Shown in pieces: positions 11,160-21,140 of a stretch of DNA of 64,000 nucleotides (its first letter is position 1; every line of letters starts with the position of its first letter). This DNA is from Nannochloropsis oceanica (Eukaryota; Sar; Eustigmatophyceae; Eustigmatales; Monodopsidaceae), in assembly GCA_004519485.1 (NCBI GenBank), contig CP038112.1:434001-498000 (forward strand), in the 5' to 3' direction. The notes beneath the pieces are model-generated. The model was given only the letters and a program-made list of their open reading frames with translations. It had not been told where the DNA came from and ran no database searches. The translations under genes were made by a program, and so were the position numbers.

Positions 11160-12566
11160 AGCTAGACGGTTGGAAAGAAGGGGAAAGAGGAATCGAGGGA
11201 TGAAGGACACTATAGTAGCAGCAGCGTGTTAAATGGACAAGTGAGAAGGCTAGAGAAGGCTAAGGCACCAATCAAATCCGAAGGGGTGCAGGAGAGTGGT
11301 ACGAGGGGTTAGAATTCAGTTTCAAAAAGGATTAGTGTGAGAAGAAAGAGGTGTGTGAGGAGAAAGAGGAAAAGAGAATCGGACAAAGAGAGAGCGAGAG
11401 GAGGAGAAAGAGAGGGAGGGAGGGGGCGGGGGCTGGAAGTTTGGAAATGTGAAAAGAGATAGCGACACATTTTCCCTCCTTGATCAGCAGCAGCAGTCCC
11501 TTCTATTTCATCATCAAGGATAGATTCAACATCATCACCATGTCACCCACAAAGTATATTAAATGCAAAGCAAGGAGAATTATAAGACGCCGCATCTCAT
11601 CTTATCTTCTGCGCATTTCTAAATCATTCTCCATGCAGTTGTAGCAGGAGCTCCCGGGATCCTCATAGCCCCAAGGTGGGGCTATTCCTGTCCAATGAAG
11701 CAGCGAATTACTCCACTTGATAAGTGGACAAAGAGAGGAAGGGAATTTGGGGGAAAAGGAAGCATGCAAACGGCAAACAAACTTCTTGTGGAATGCAAGA
11801 TGTAAAGAAACAACAGTACCCAGCGAATATGTCTTTTCCTTCGGCGTGCTCTTTGCGATCCCAAAAAAAACAAAAGAGAATCTCACAATTAATGAGAACA
11901 GTGGCCGGAAGACAAGACCCCTCCCTGTCGTGTTGGACAAGGTGATCAATATACACTCCAGCGATGGCTGCAGCTTTTTTACACCTATGTCAGTGTATTG
12001 ATTCTGTGTGACGATACGCACAAACGCTCTGCAGCATGTGGTCACGTACTTCGTTGGAAGAAAATATTGATACCCACCCTCCTTTTAGACAGACATCGGT
12101 GCCATTTTCACCCATTCCTTTCTTTTTGATAGTGCGCGACTGCAAGCCTCATCTGTGGAGACACAACTAACCGTAGACAAATGAAATGCTGTGAACACAG
12201 GCATTAAAAAACGTCACACTCGCACACGACGTGTGGTAACGATCGATCGATCATCAAGCCGTTAAGCCGAGGAAAGAGACCCAAACTAATAAACATCAAC
12301 TATAGTAAAAAGGCGCGTTCCTGACTACTGCAGGCTTATAAAATACAATGCTTAACCTCTTTGTGGCCTGAAGGTGTCTCTAAGAGTTATATGCACCTTC
12401 TCATGCAAACAGGTCCATATTTATCCCTCTTTTCTTTTTTGCTTCCAGTTCCTCTTTGTCTGCTAGGCGCGCACTTTTCATGCATTATTTTCGCCAAAAG
12501 AAAGGCTAGGGAAATAACAGTATTATAATTACTCATCATCTCTATACCATAGCAAAGCCACGCTCG
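11160..12566. other. Intergenic region, ABCG 3' side to CNBD-RGS 5' side
   Basis: About 1.4 kb. The first 300 bases are purine-rich (GAGAGAGAG-type) and probably the ABCG 3' UTR. An open frame on the minus strand around 11602-12045 lacks an upstream ATG and shows no family features. A GATC repeat (CGATCGATCGATC) lies near 12240. No RNA gene was recognised. Confidence 0.5.
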
Positions 12567-15053
12567 ATGGGCAACGGGGCGAGTAGCGTCATGAAAGCCA
12601 CGGGCGGTGGCGTCCTGTCGCAAGCTAGCTGCCTGGGTGGGGAGAACTTCCAGACCAAATTGAGCATGCTCAAAGAGACACCCTTGGGCAAGGTCTTGTC
12701 TGAGACTGACCTTGCTTATTTCTCTTCATTTTTTAGTCTCGAGACCTTGGTTCCACATTGCCACGTGCCAATGTGTGCAGGGGAGTTGCTGGTCGTGGGG
12801 GAGGGAGAAGTCCAAGTGTACGTCATCCAAGCCGGCCTCGATGCCAAGACAAAAGAGCAAAGTTTTGTCTTATGTACCAAGCGTAAAGGTGATCTGATTT
12901 GGGTTCCCAGTGTGACGCGTCTGGCCAAGCAAAAGTCCTCTTCGGATGATGGCAGCAGCGGCGCAAACTACTCTCTACCGGGTGCAGTCGTCGAGCAGGG
13001 CGCGGGTGTAATGATTACCAACACTACCACGGACATCTCATTCAAAAATTCCATCTCAGGCAAGCACAAAGAATTGCACAACATCATGGATACTACATAC
13101 ATTGACTCGGGTGCAGGTGCAAGGACAAAGAACACCACCAACAGCAACACGGAAGTAGAACTTAGGAAGTCCCATTCAGGCAAGCACAAAGACTTGTACA
13201 ACATCATGGATACTACGTATATTGATTCCCTGTACGGTGCCATCCTGCTCAAGGTAACAAGTCAATGGTGGGCCTCCTTTGATGCTATTTTTGTGTAATG
13301 CTGTCCTTTTCCCCTGCTCATCGTGCCCCTATCAACCACTCAACTATTTGACACACGCTTGCTGTATTCATTGGTGCCACTGCTTTACTTCCTGTTCTTT
13401 GCAGCTTGACCGTGGACGGTATGAGGAATTAACATCCGGTATCATCGAAGAAGATGATGAGCACGTCCCCGCTCGCCTCGACCTGAAAGCGCTCCGCCGC
13501 GTTATTGACTGCAATATGGAGGACTATCTCCGCAAGGTGCCTTTATTTCGGGATATATCGGCGGCCAAGCTTGCCGTGCTTGGAGAGATGTGCAACTATG
13601 AGTTCATCAAGACGGGCCACCGAGTGTGCTCGGAGGGCGATGCCGGCAACGAGATATTTATCGTCTTGGACGGCCACCTCGATGTCTTCACCAGTGGCAA
13701 CGGTGAAGTGCTGCCTTTGGCGACGCTGGGTCCAGGCGACTATTTTGGGGAGCTGGCTGCCCTCATCCGTATCAAGCGCATCGCTACTGTCCTCTCCACA
13801 GAGGATACGTTGCTCGCTTCCATCAAACGTCACGATTTCCGCTCTTTCATGACCATCATGCCCGACGTGCGCACCGCCATGGACAAGGTCGTCAAAGAGC
13901 ACCTCCTCTACAAATATGCTAAGATTGGCAACCGCTTCTTTCCCACAACCCCCCCCCCTACAACTCTTAACTCTGTATCGTCCTCGTCATCATCATTATC
14001 TTCCTCCTCCACCTCCCCTTCCCCCTACTTCTCCACCCTCTCTTCCTTACTGTCCCCAACCGAAATCAACAACCGACGCATGGCCTTATACAATCTATGT
14101 GAGGTAGAAGACGTAGATCCGGATAGTATTCTGCTCTATGAGCATGATGGCCCTGGTGATATATATTTTTTGAGCGAGGGCCAGGTCCGACTCGTGCGCC
14201 GGGAGGAGGACGGCTCAGGCACCAGCATCGTCCTGACGGCAGGCTCCATTCTGGGTGCACGCGCTGCTGTGCTCAAGGCCCCGCAGCAGTACACGGCCGT
14301 GACGGAGCAGGTGTGCGTCTTCCTTAAGCTGGGCCCGGCCGCTATTGCGCAGCACTTTGCCGATCATCCAGAGGTCAAGGCTACTCTCGAGGTCCTATTC
14401 AAACGGCGAGGCACCCCTTTGGCAACACTGCTTGCATGTCCCGACGCTCACCAAGCTTTTGAGGCCCACTTGAAAGAGGAGTTTACTTTGGAGCATCTCA
14501 GCTTTTACGACGACGTACTTGATTTCCAGCGGTTTATGGATGAATTTGGGAGATCAGAAGCTATATGCACAGCTGGGAAGAGCAGCAGTGAACGACTCCC
14601 CACGAGTGCACATGTGCAAGCTGCAGTGGCTAAACTGGCTGAGATACATCACCTATATCTGGGCATTGACGCACCTAGCCCAATAAATATCCCCGATGCC
14701 CAGCGCCAGCGTTTCCTCGCAGCCTACTACGTCCACGTTGGTAATAGTGGGGCTAATCCGGAGCTCGAGCGACTGCGACGCCTGGCCAAGCAGCTGGAGG
14801 AGATGAAGCGGGAGGTTTTGGCACTACTGGAACGAGATAACTATTCCCGATTTAAGGTAGGAAAGAAAGACGAAGGCCCGTCAGCTGCGCGAAAAGACCG
14901 CGCATGGAATTTCAAGCTTATTTATGAGCGCGACTTTGACTCTGACCTCCTACCCTTTCCTCATCCCCACAGAACACAGTTGCATTTCCCCAGCTCCTTG
15001 CTAGCCTGGCGGCGCACCTGCCCACGGAGCCAGCGGTGCCCAGTCTAGCGTAA
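12567..15053 (+). CDS. Cyclic-nucleotide-binding-like protein with C-terminal RGS domain, three exons
   Basis: Exons 12567-13253, 13405-14856 and 14973-15053 keep frame and encode about 739 residues. A degenerate CNB-like fold (about 30-115) comes first. A better one follows (about 268-385), with the phosphate-binding cassette FGELAALIRIKRIATV; the cassette Glu and Arg are kept but the usual Pro before Arg is Lys. A third, poor CNB-like block lies at about 455-540. From about 574 to the end is an RGS domain: FEAHLKEEFTLEHLSFYDDV at its start, and LLERDNYSRFK joined across the last intron to NTVAFPQLLASL. RGS domains speed GTP hydrolysis on G-alpha. N-terminal MGNG could be myristoylated. Exon 1 also holds a tandem peptide repeat (SGKHKELHNIMDTTYIDS and a near copy). 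The role is inferred: linking cyclic nucleotide to G-protein signalling. Confidence 0.85.
13042..13226 (+). repeat. Internal coding repeat in CNBD-RGS exon 1
   Basis: Two copies of a block encoding SGKHKELHNIMDTTYIDS (first, near 13051-13110) and SGKHKDLYNIMDTTYIDS (second, near 13171-13230), 120 bases apart. Both are preceded by a Thr/Asn-rich linker, so the repeat unit is about 40 residues. It sits between the first two CNB-like modules and looks like a recent in-frame duplication. Confidence 0.8.
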
Positions 15054-16128
15054 CTCAACAATGGCGGTAGTGATAACACTAGCCCCGCAGCAACCTGTCA
15101 AAAGCCAAGAAAGCGGTGTTTGAGACCTCTTTTGGCAGTAGCAGCACCAGCAGTACCAGCAACAGCGCGAAGGCCGAAAAATTGTTAAGTAGTGTGTGAG
15201 AAGATGGGAATCAAGCAACAAGGTAAATATTCAACATTATGTTGCCAGGTTTTTCATTCCACGTTTCATCGTACATTTTTACTATTTGGGGCTATCGAAC
15301 AATTTTGCGACTCAAATACCCCCACCGCAAAAGTAAGGGTGGAAGAAGTGAGGAGATTTTTCGAGATTTCTGATTTGCCAACTTTGACAGTGCTGGGGAA
15401 TTTCAAGCAGCCTTTCTGCAAGAGAAACTATCATGTGGAGGAATAAAGAAGCACTGTTTGGTGAGGCAACATGTGAACGGGGGATCTAGAATTACCTTGA
15501 TTGATATCTCAAATGAGAAGCTATTTTAGGAGGCTTTCCCGCAAGCCGCGAAGTTTAACGACCACAGTAAAGGCCTGACACCATCCGGGGCCACACTCAC
15601 CAAGGTTTCACTTTGTGACACTATAAAGGCTAAGGGGAGGTACAGTACAAGTATAAAAATTCAATTGACGGTTGCATATAATTTTAGAAAGGATAAAAAT
15701 GTCGATCGGGAGAAGTGCAAATGGGATTTGGCCTTGCAAAGGGAGACAGAGCTTTTATTTCAAGGCAGACCGAAGCATCGAACTTTCTGATTTCATAATG
15801 GTCAATGACGGGCACCCATGTGTCAGAGTTATACAAGCCCCGTTATTCTTATGTTCACAAGACTTAAGCGCCCTGCCCATGATGGTGGGATGCCTTACAC
15901 AGTAAAGTTTCAGCCTGTTTTCGGCACGTGCCATATAATAAGTACTTCCCCGGAGGTTGTAAGAGCACCGATATAGTGATACCCCCAGCAAGTACGTTGC
16001 GTGCCATCAACAAATGACAGAGAAAACTTCCTATTATGCCAGGGCCGCAAGGCTAATCTTGGGACGAAAGAAAAAAAGCTAGCACCCCAGTAAGCAGCAT
16101 CCAGCATCAGTTCGGCAGTTTGGGGTCA
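15054..16128. other. Intergenic region before TRAPPC5
   Basis: About 1.07 kb. It probably holds the CNBD-RGS 3' UTR and the TRAPPC5 promoter. Open frames at 15192-15446 and 15672-15905 start with or near ATG but show no family features, and their base use does not resemble the flanking exons. Nothing else was recognised. Confidence 0.45.
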
Positions 16129-17271
16129 ATGATGATGCACCGACACCGAGACCGAGACAAAGCCACTTCACATCCCTCAAACACTGTCCACATCCATATG
16201 AGCTTGTTACAGATGACAGACGGCAAACGAGGTACATCTTCGGGGGTGGGGGGCCCACGGGTGCTCAGTATTCTCGATCGTCCTCTTGCTGCCAAGAAGG
16301 GGAGTGGAGGTGGTGGGAGTGGGGGAGAAGTGAGTCTCAGTGCGTTCAGCTTCCTGTTTTCCGAAATGGTGCAGTACTACCAGAGCCGCGTCCTGAGCAT
16401 CGCAGACTTGGAGCGCAAGTAAGTAATGAGGTGGACAGGCTCTGCGCGTGATCTCGAGGTGTGCGCGGCTCAATCCATTACAATTCTCTTCATCCATCGA
16501 GCATGATGCCCTTCAGCCATGACTCAATCTCCTCTCCACTGTCAACGCCACGTCATCCGTCCCGTCACAGGTTGGAAGAGGCTGGATATGGCGTGGGTCA
16601 CCGGATGCTAGAGCTGCTGGCTCTCCGAGAACGACAGTACAGGCGTGAAACCAAGCTGATAGGGGTGCTACAGTTCGTGTCTTCGACAGTGTGGAAGGCC
16701 CTCTTTAACAAGGTGGCGGACTCGCTCGAGCGGTCTACAGAAAACGAGGACGAGTACATGATACATGAGCGGGAACCAATTACCAATGCTTTTGTGTCGG
16801 CCCCAGCTGACATAAGTCAATTGAATTGTGCAGCTTACATTGCGGGCATCATCTCCGGCGTCCTGAACGGCGCATCATTCGTAAGTCTGCACTGGGCGGT
16901 AAACTAGTTGGGAAGGCCTCTGTGCTTGGAGAAAGAGTTTGTCTGTATTGCCAGGATAATTCTGGCTTCGCAAATGCGGACAAAGGGCCTGGGGAGGACT
17001 ATTTTACTACACACTGGAGGGCGTATGTATGTATCAGTTTCTTTCTTTCGGAGTCTTTCTTTTATGTGTTCTCATGGCGTACTTATAGCCTACAAGAAGC
17101 TGATTCGCCCATGTTCATCCCCCTTCTCCTCTCACATGATCTCTCATTTCACAGCCTGCTGGGGTGACGGCCCATCACGTGGCGATTGGGGATGGGCAGC
17201 GAGATAAGACTGTATTTCTCATCAAGTTTCGACAGGACGTTTTGCGGAGAGAAGCTGCGTTATCTGCTTGA
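16129..17271 (+). CDS. TRAPPC5: TRAPP complex subunit 5 (Trs31 homologue), three exons
   Basis: Exons 16129-16418, 16571-16880 and 17155-17271 join in frame to about 238 residues. A start at 16198 (MSLLQMTDG) would shorten the leader. Family signatures run throughout: ILDRPL near the start, EVSLSAFSFLFSEMVQYYQS, GHRMLELLALRERQYRRETK, FVSSTVWKALFNKVADSLE, EREPITNAFVS, LNCAAYIAGIISGVLNGASF and VFLIKFRQDVL near the end. TRAPPC5 is a core Bet3-type subunit of the TRAPP tethering complex, which activates Rab1/Ypt1 in ER-Golgi traffic. The typical size is 188-200 residues; the extra length is an N-terminal leader and a Gly/Ser insert (GSGGGGSGGE) after the first motif. All introns are GT-AG and 150-280 bases. 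Confidence 0.95.
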
Positions 17272-17633
17272 CAGTGAATCGTCTGAGGCAGTGAAAGCCT
17301 CGTGATCGAAGTTTTAAAGGAAAGAAAAAAGGCTTGTGCAGAGACTCGGAGATGTTGGCCGCGACAGGCCCAATAATTATCCGCTTTTTGGTTGAGACGA
17401 TGAAACTGTTGTTTCGATTCTTCAGACTACTTTGAACTTCTCGTTTTTTTAATGTTTGAGATACGACAGCAGTCGAATCGTGTTTTTTTAGCCCTCCACG
17501 TAAACGAGGTCTGGAGCATTTGAGAGTCACTTTGTTCCAAATGCCGAACCCCAAAGGTGCTTGATTTTCTGCAAACGCCGAACACACGATTCATACATCA
17601 TACACTCACCCCCCATTAAAATACGTTCTTCCT

Positions 17634-17879
17634 TCAATAAATGGGGAGAAGGAAAGAACGAGAAGAAGAAGTAGAAGAAGAGCGAGGACTTGCGAATGAT
17701 CTGGCGTTGGATATGAAAAACAGTGCTTGACTGTTTCTGTCGCCAGTATTGAATAACTTGCCAATTTCCTCTAGACTTTTGGTGTTCAGATTGGCGACCA
17801 TGTCGGTGAGAAATTCATTGGAAGATTCCATGTATTGTTGGTAGTTGTTTTGTGGTTGTCGGGAAATTTGGTTGCCCAT
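17634..17879 (-). CDS. Small AT-rich ORF with a possible myristoylation start, unknown
   Basis: 81 residues from the ATG at 17879, beginning MGNQISRQPQNNYQQYMESS, then a predicted helix (EFLTDMVANLNTKSLEEIGK) and a Ser/Arg-rich tail. The reading frame and the region upstream of it (to about 18000) are clearly more AT-rich than neighbouring host exons, with Asn and Gln codons abundant. It lies just outside the large palindrome. Gly2 and Ser6 would suit N-myristoylation. I recognise no family. It may be a remnant brought in with the mobile-element island, or chance. Confidence 0.3.
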   Translation of the reverse strand: MGNQISRQPQNNYQQYMESSNEFLTDMVANLNTKSLEEIGKLFNTGDRNSQALFFISNARSFASPRSSSTSSSRSFLLPIY

Positions 17880-18012
17880 TCTTCGTTTGTGTGAGAATTT
17901 GTTGTTATTATAGTGAACAGAAAAAAAACTCTTAGATGTCCTTGATCCCTAACCCAATAAAATAAAGCGCGGAGCGCGTTATAAGAATCAATAATAATTA
18001 ACATGATCCCTA

Positions 18013-18478
18013 CGGACTATACAGAAAGTTATGTACGTTTTTTGCTTATGGGATTTTAAACCACTATCACGAGCCTTGTTCTCCGACATGATGGCATCTA
18101 CTTCTATCATTATGCGAGCACCAAATTAAGCCCGCCCCGGGTGACAGGGTAGCTGCCGGCATCAGTCCCAATCGTTGGCGCGGGATGACCGGCAGCCAAA
18201 GGAGCGGAAGCCGACAAGGTCACTGGCATTTTCGCGGGACGATGGCGCCATCCCGCTCTGAACCTTGTCGGCTTCCGCTCCTTTGGCTGCCAGTCATCCC
18301 GCGCCAACGATTGGGACTGATGCCGGCAGCTACCCTGTCACCCGGGGCGGGCTTAATTTGGTGCTCGCATAATGATAGAAGTAGATGCCATCATGTCGGA
18401 GACAAGGCTCGTGATAGTGGTTAAAAATCCCATAAAATAAAAAGAGCAAAAACGTACATAACTTTCTGTATAGTCCGG
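18013..18478. mobile_element. 466-bp fold-back palindrome (MITE-like)
   Basis: Two arms of about 208 and 217 bases (18013-18220 and 18262-18478) are near-perfect reverse complements, around a 41-base loop that itself contains GATGGCGCCATC. The ends are CGGACTATACAGAAAGTTAT and its complement. A few single-base differences and small indels separate the arms. No transposase is encoded. Obvious target-site duplications are not visible. Long inverted arms with a short loop are typical of fold-back or MITE-type non-autonomous DNA elements; the superfamily cannot be assigned. Confidence 0.9.
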
Positions 18479-18731
18479 TCGAACTTGAAGCAACAAATGC
18501 GATCAAAGAGGCGCAAAATCGATGGTCGTTGTATGCAACCCCTCCTTCTGGCACGTGAAAATCGATGCAATTTTTCTCCTCATCAGTATAGTTCCTATCA
18601 TGAAAGAGCACCTCCCAAGTCGGCTCAAAAGTGGGAGAACAGGACGTGGGAGAACGACAGACGAGTGACGTTGCGCTCTCGCTTTTGAATCTTATGGTCC
18701 TTGCCCTGTTGTCATCGTTTCTGCGGCTGTA

Positions 18732-18969
18732 CGGACTATACAGAAAGTTATGTAAGTTTTTGCTATTTTTACTCTTTTGTTGTTTTAATCACCATAACGA
18801 GACTTGTCACCGGCATAAAGACATCTCCTTCTATCATATTTTGAGCACCAAAATAAGCCCGCCCCGCATGACGGGGAAGCTGCCGGCATCAGGCCACTGG
18901 CGTTTTCGCGGGACGATGACGCCATCCCGCTCTAAACAAACCGCTCCTTTGGCTGCCGGTCATCCCGCA
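18732..18969. mobile_element. Diverged partial copy of the fold-back element
   Basis: Starts with the same terminal sequence (CGGACTATACAGAAAGTTAT) 253 bases after the first element. It follows the left arm (AAGCCCGCCCCG, GCTGCCGGCATCAG) and the loop (GGCGTTTTCGCGGGACGATG). It then keeps only the first part of the right arm (CTCCTTTGGCTGCCGGTCATCCCGC) before homology stops. It is clearly more diverged than the intact copy, so the family has been present for some time. Confidence 0.85.
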
Positions 18970-19930
18970 CGAAGGCGTCTTTCTCATTATACCCTCTTCG
19001 CTTAGAGATTCTACGCGCCGTCCAACCATAGGTTGTATGTGATAGTCGCAGTTTTGGTGTTGGTGCCTTCGCCTTGGCTGTTTTTTTTTTTAAATGCATT
19101 TTCCAGAAGGGCTTTTCACCGCGCGCGCTTAACGCAGGCCTATACTGTATGTGTGGAGCATCCCACTCCATTTGAATTCAAAAGCACAATACATAAATCA
19201 ATATCATCAGGAAGTTATTTCTTTTTTGCGGACTTATTAGTGCTATTGCGGGTCGGTTTCGCTATCCGTACCGCCTTGCTTCCTGTTGCATCTCCAGTCC
19301 GTTTACTCGCTGCAGGATATGAATTCCCCGTCGTCTCCAAACCCGTGCCCGGACAACGGCATGTATGAGGATTGAGGATCGCAGGCAGTATGAACGGCTT
19401 CACGAGCCTCGTGAACTTGATGCAGGTGAAACAAAGGACTTGCCGAGGGTAGGCTTTTTCGTCATCTCCTGGTGTATGCAAGCTTGAAAATACATCTGAG
19501 TATCATCCACCAGAGAATGCGTCGACTGTGGTCGCACGTCCAGAAGGGCCTGTCATGTGGCTTGGGTCTCTTGTCGCTGCTGTTTCAGATACGTCTTAAT
19601 TTCCATATTTAATTGGCGCTTCTTTTCGTCTTGCGCCTGTTGGTGCCGGGCTCCTCTGTCCACACCTCGAGCTGTCGTTAAGTGGCGTCGCGATACGTCT
19701 GCTCAAAGGCTTCCTTCTGCAGCTTTTGTTGCTGCATGTCTTCTAACAGCGCAGCTCGTTTGAGACGTTGTGCTTGGAGTCGTGCAGCCCCACCTCGTCC
19801 TTTTCGCGCCCTTCTTGAGCGTATTTCTCACTTCGTAGTTTGTCTTGCGTGCCAGGTCGGTGCACGCCTGCGGTTTAGTTGGGTTGATTTCCTAAATATA
19901 CATCATGTAACGGCGAGAAAACTTGACTTC
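18970..19930. other. Decayed coding-like region, minus strand
   Basis: No intact gene. On the minus strand, short blocks read like a Gln/Lys/Arg-rich coiled coil (for example RLQAQRLKRAALLEDMQQQK, then DEKKRQLNMEIKTYLKQQRQ). They are interrupted by stops and lie in different frames. The pattern suggests an old broken gene for a helical protein, but the identity is not recognisable by eye. It lies between the fold-back copies and the CT-rich tract. Confidence 0.35.
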
Positions 19931-19947
19931 GAATTAAAATTTATTTC

Positions 19948-20465
19948 CCTTCTCCTCCTCCCCCTTCTCCTCCTCCTCCTCCTCCTGCTGCTTCTCCTTC
20001 CCCTCTGCTTCCACCGCCTCCTCCTCCTCCTCCTCCCCTTCCCCTTCCACCCCCTTCTCGTCGCCCTCCTCCTCCCCCTCCTCCTCCTCCTCCTCCTCCT
20101 CCTCCTTCTTCTTTTTCTTCTTCCTCTTCCTCTTCATCTCCTTCCTCTTCATCTTCTCCCTCTTCCTCTTCTTGTTCTTCCTCTCCTTCTTCTTGTTCGT
20201 CTTCTTGTTCGTCTTCTTTTTCCTCTTCATCCTCTTCTTCTTCCTCTTCTTCTTCTTTCTCTTCTTCTCCTCGTCTCCCTCCTCGTCCACCTCCTTCTCG
20301 TCCACTTCCTCCTCGTCCACCTCCTCCTTCCCCTCCTTCCCCTCCTCCCCCTCCTCCCCCTCCTCCCCCTCCTCTTCCTCCTCTTCCTCCTCTTCCTCCT
20401 CTTCCTCCCCCTCCTCCCCCTCATCCTCCCCCTCCTTCTCCTCCTTCCCCTCCCCCTCTTCCACC
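19948..20465. repeat. Long pyrimidine (CTC/CTT) tract
   Basis: More than 500 bases in which the plus strand is almost only C and T, built from CTC, CTT and CCT units with slight higher-order repeats (CCTCCCCCTCCTCCC, CTCGTCCACCTCCT). Open frames crossing it read as poly-Leu/Pro/Ser, or Glu/Gly/Arg on the other strand, and are not credible genes. A mirror-like polypurine/polypyrimidine tract of this size can form triplex DNA and is prone to slippage. Confidence 0.9.
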
Positions 20466-20929
20466 TCGTCGAAGCGCTCCTACTATGTTTCTCTTTCCCT
20501 TCTCCCTTCTCCCTTTCCCTTGCAAGTGCTGCACGAATTCTAGCAATGGTTGCAAGTGCTCGTGTTGCCTTTTCTCCGGGTAAAGAGAGCAAAGTAGGGA
20601 TTCCTCTCGTTCCCTCTCCTCCTCCTACTCTTACTGCTTCGTCCGCCCCGACTCCCCCCACTCCTACCACTCCCCCCACTCCTACCCTTCCAGGATCCCC
20701 TCCTGTATCCATCCTGCTATCCCTTCCCCCTCCTCCTCCTCCTGCAGCTGCCTGGGCTCGTGCTTCTGCGACTGCCACCCGTATGGTCAGCTGCGTGCCG
20801 GCGGCTGCTGCCGCTTCCGCAGCCCGGGTTCTTTTCCCTCTTCTTCCTCCCCCTCCTCCCTTCCCTCCTCCCACTGCCGGTGTTGGTGCTGGTGCTGATG
20901 TTGCACTGGCTCCCGCATATTCCCTCCCT

Positions 20930-21140
20930 CCCACTTCCGTTCCTCCCCCAGCTTTCTTGCCTTGGCCTCTTCCTCCCCCTCCTCCTCCTCCTCCTCCTCC
21001 TCCTCCTCCACCTTCTTCTTCTCGTCTTCCGCCGCCTCCTCCCCCTCCTTCTCGTCCTCCTCCTCCTCCTCCTCCTCCTTCTTCTTCCCTTCCTCCTCCT
21101 CCTGCAACTGATCCTCCTTCTCCTCCTGCCCTTCTTGCAA
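20930..21140. repeat. Second CTC-type tract downstream of the Fanzor core
   Basis: CTCCTCCTCCTCCTC blocks separated by short TTCTTC or CCGCC interruptions. On the minus strand, in the Fanzor frame, this reads as Gly/Glu/Arg runs directly after the RuvC-II block, where the zinc ribbon and third RuvC motif should be. It looks like a simple-repeat expansion that replaced the gene's 3' end. Confidence 0.8.

Noticed and set aside
11602-12045. A 147-codon minus-strand frame
   Set aside because: It starts at GTG, has no domain and lies in an AT-rich intergenic region.
18013-18969. The fold-back repeats as a CRISPR-like array
   Set aside because: Only two copies, long inverted arms and no regular spacers; a transposon family explains them better.
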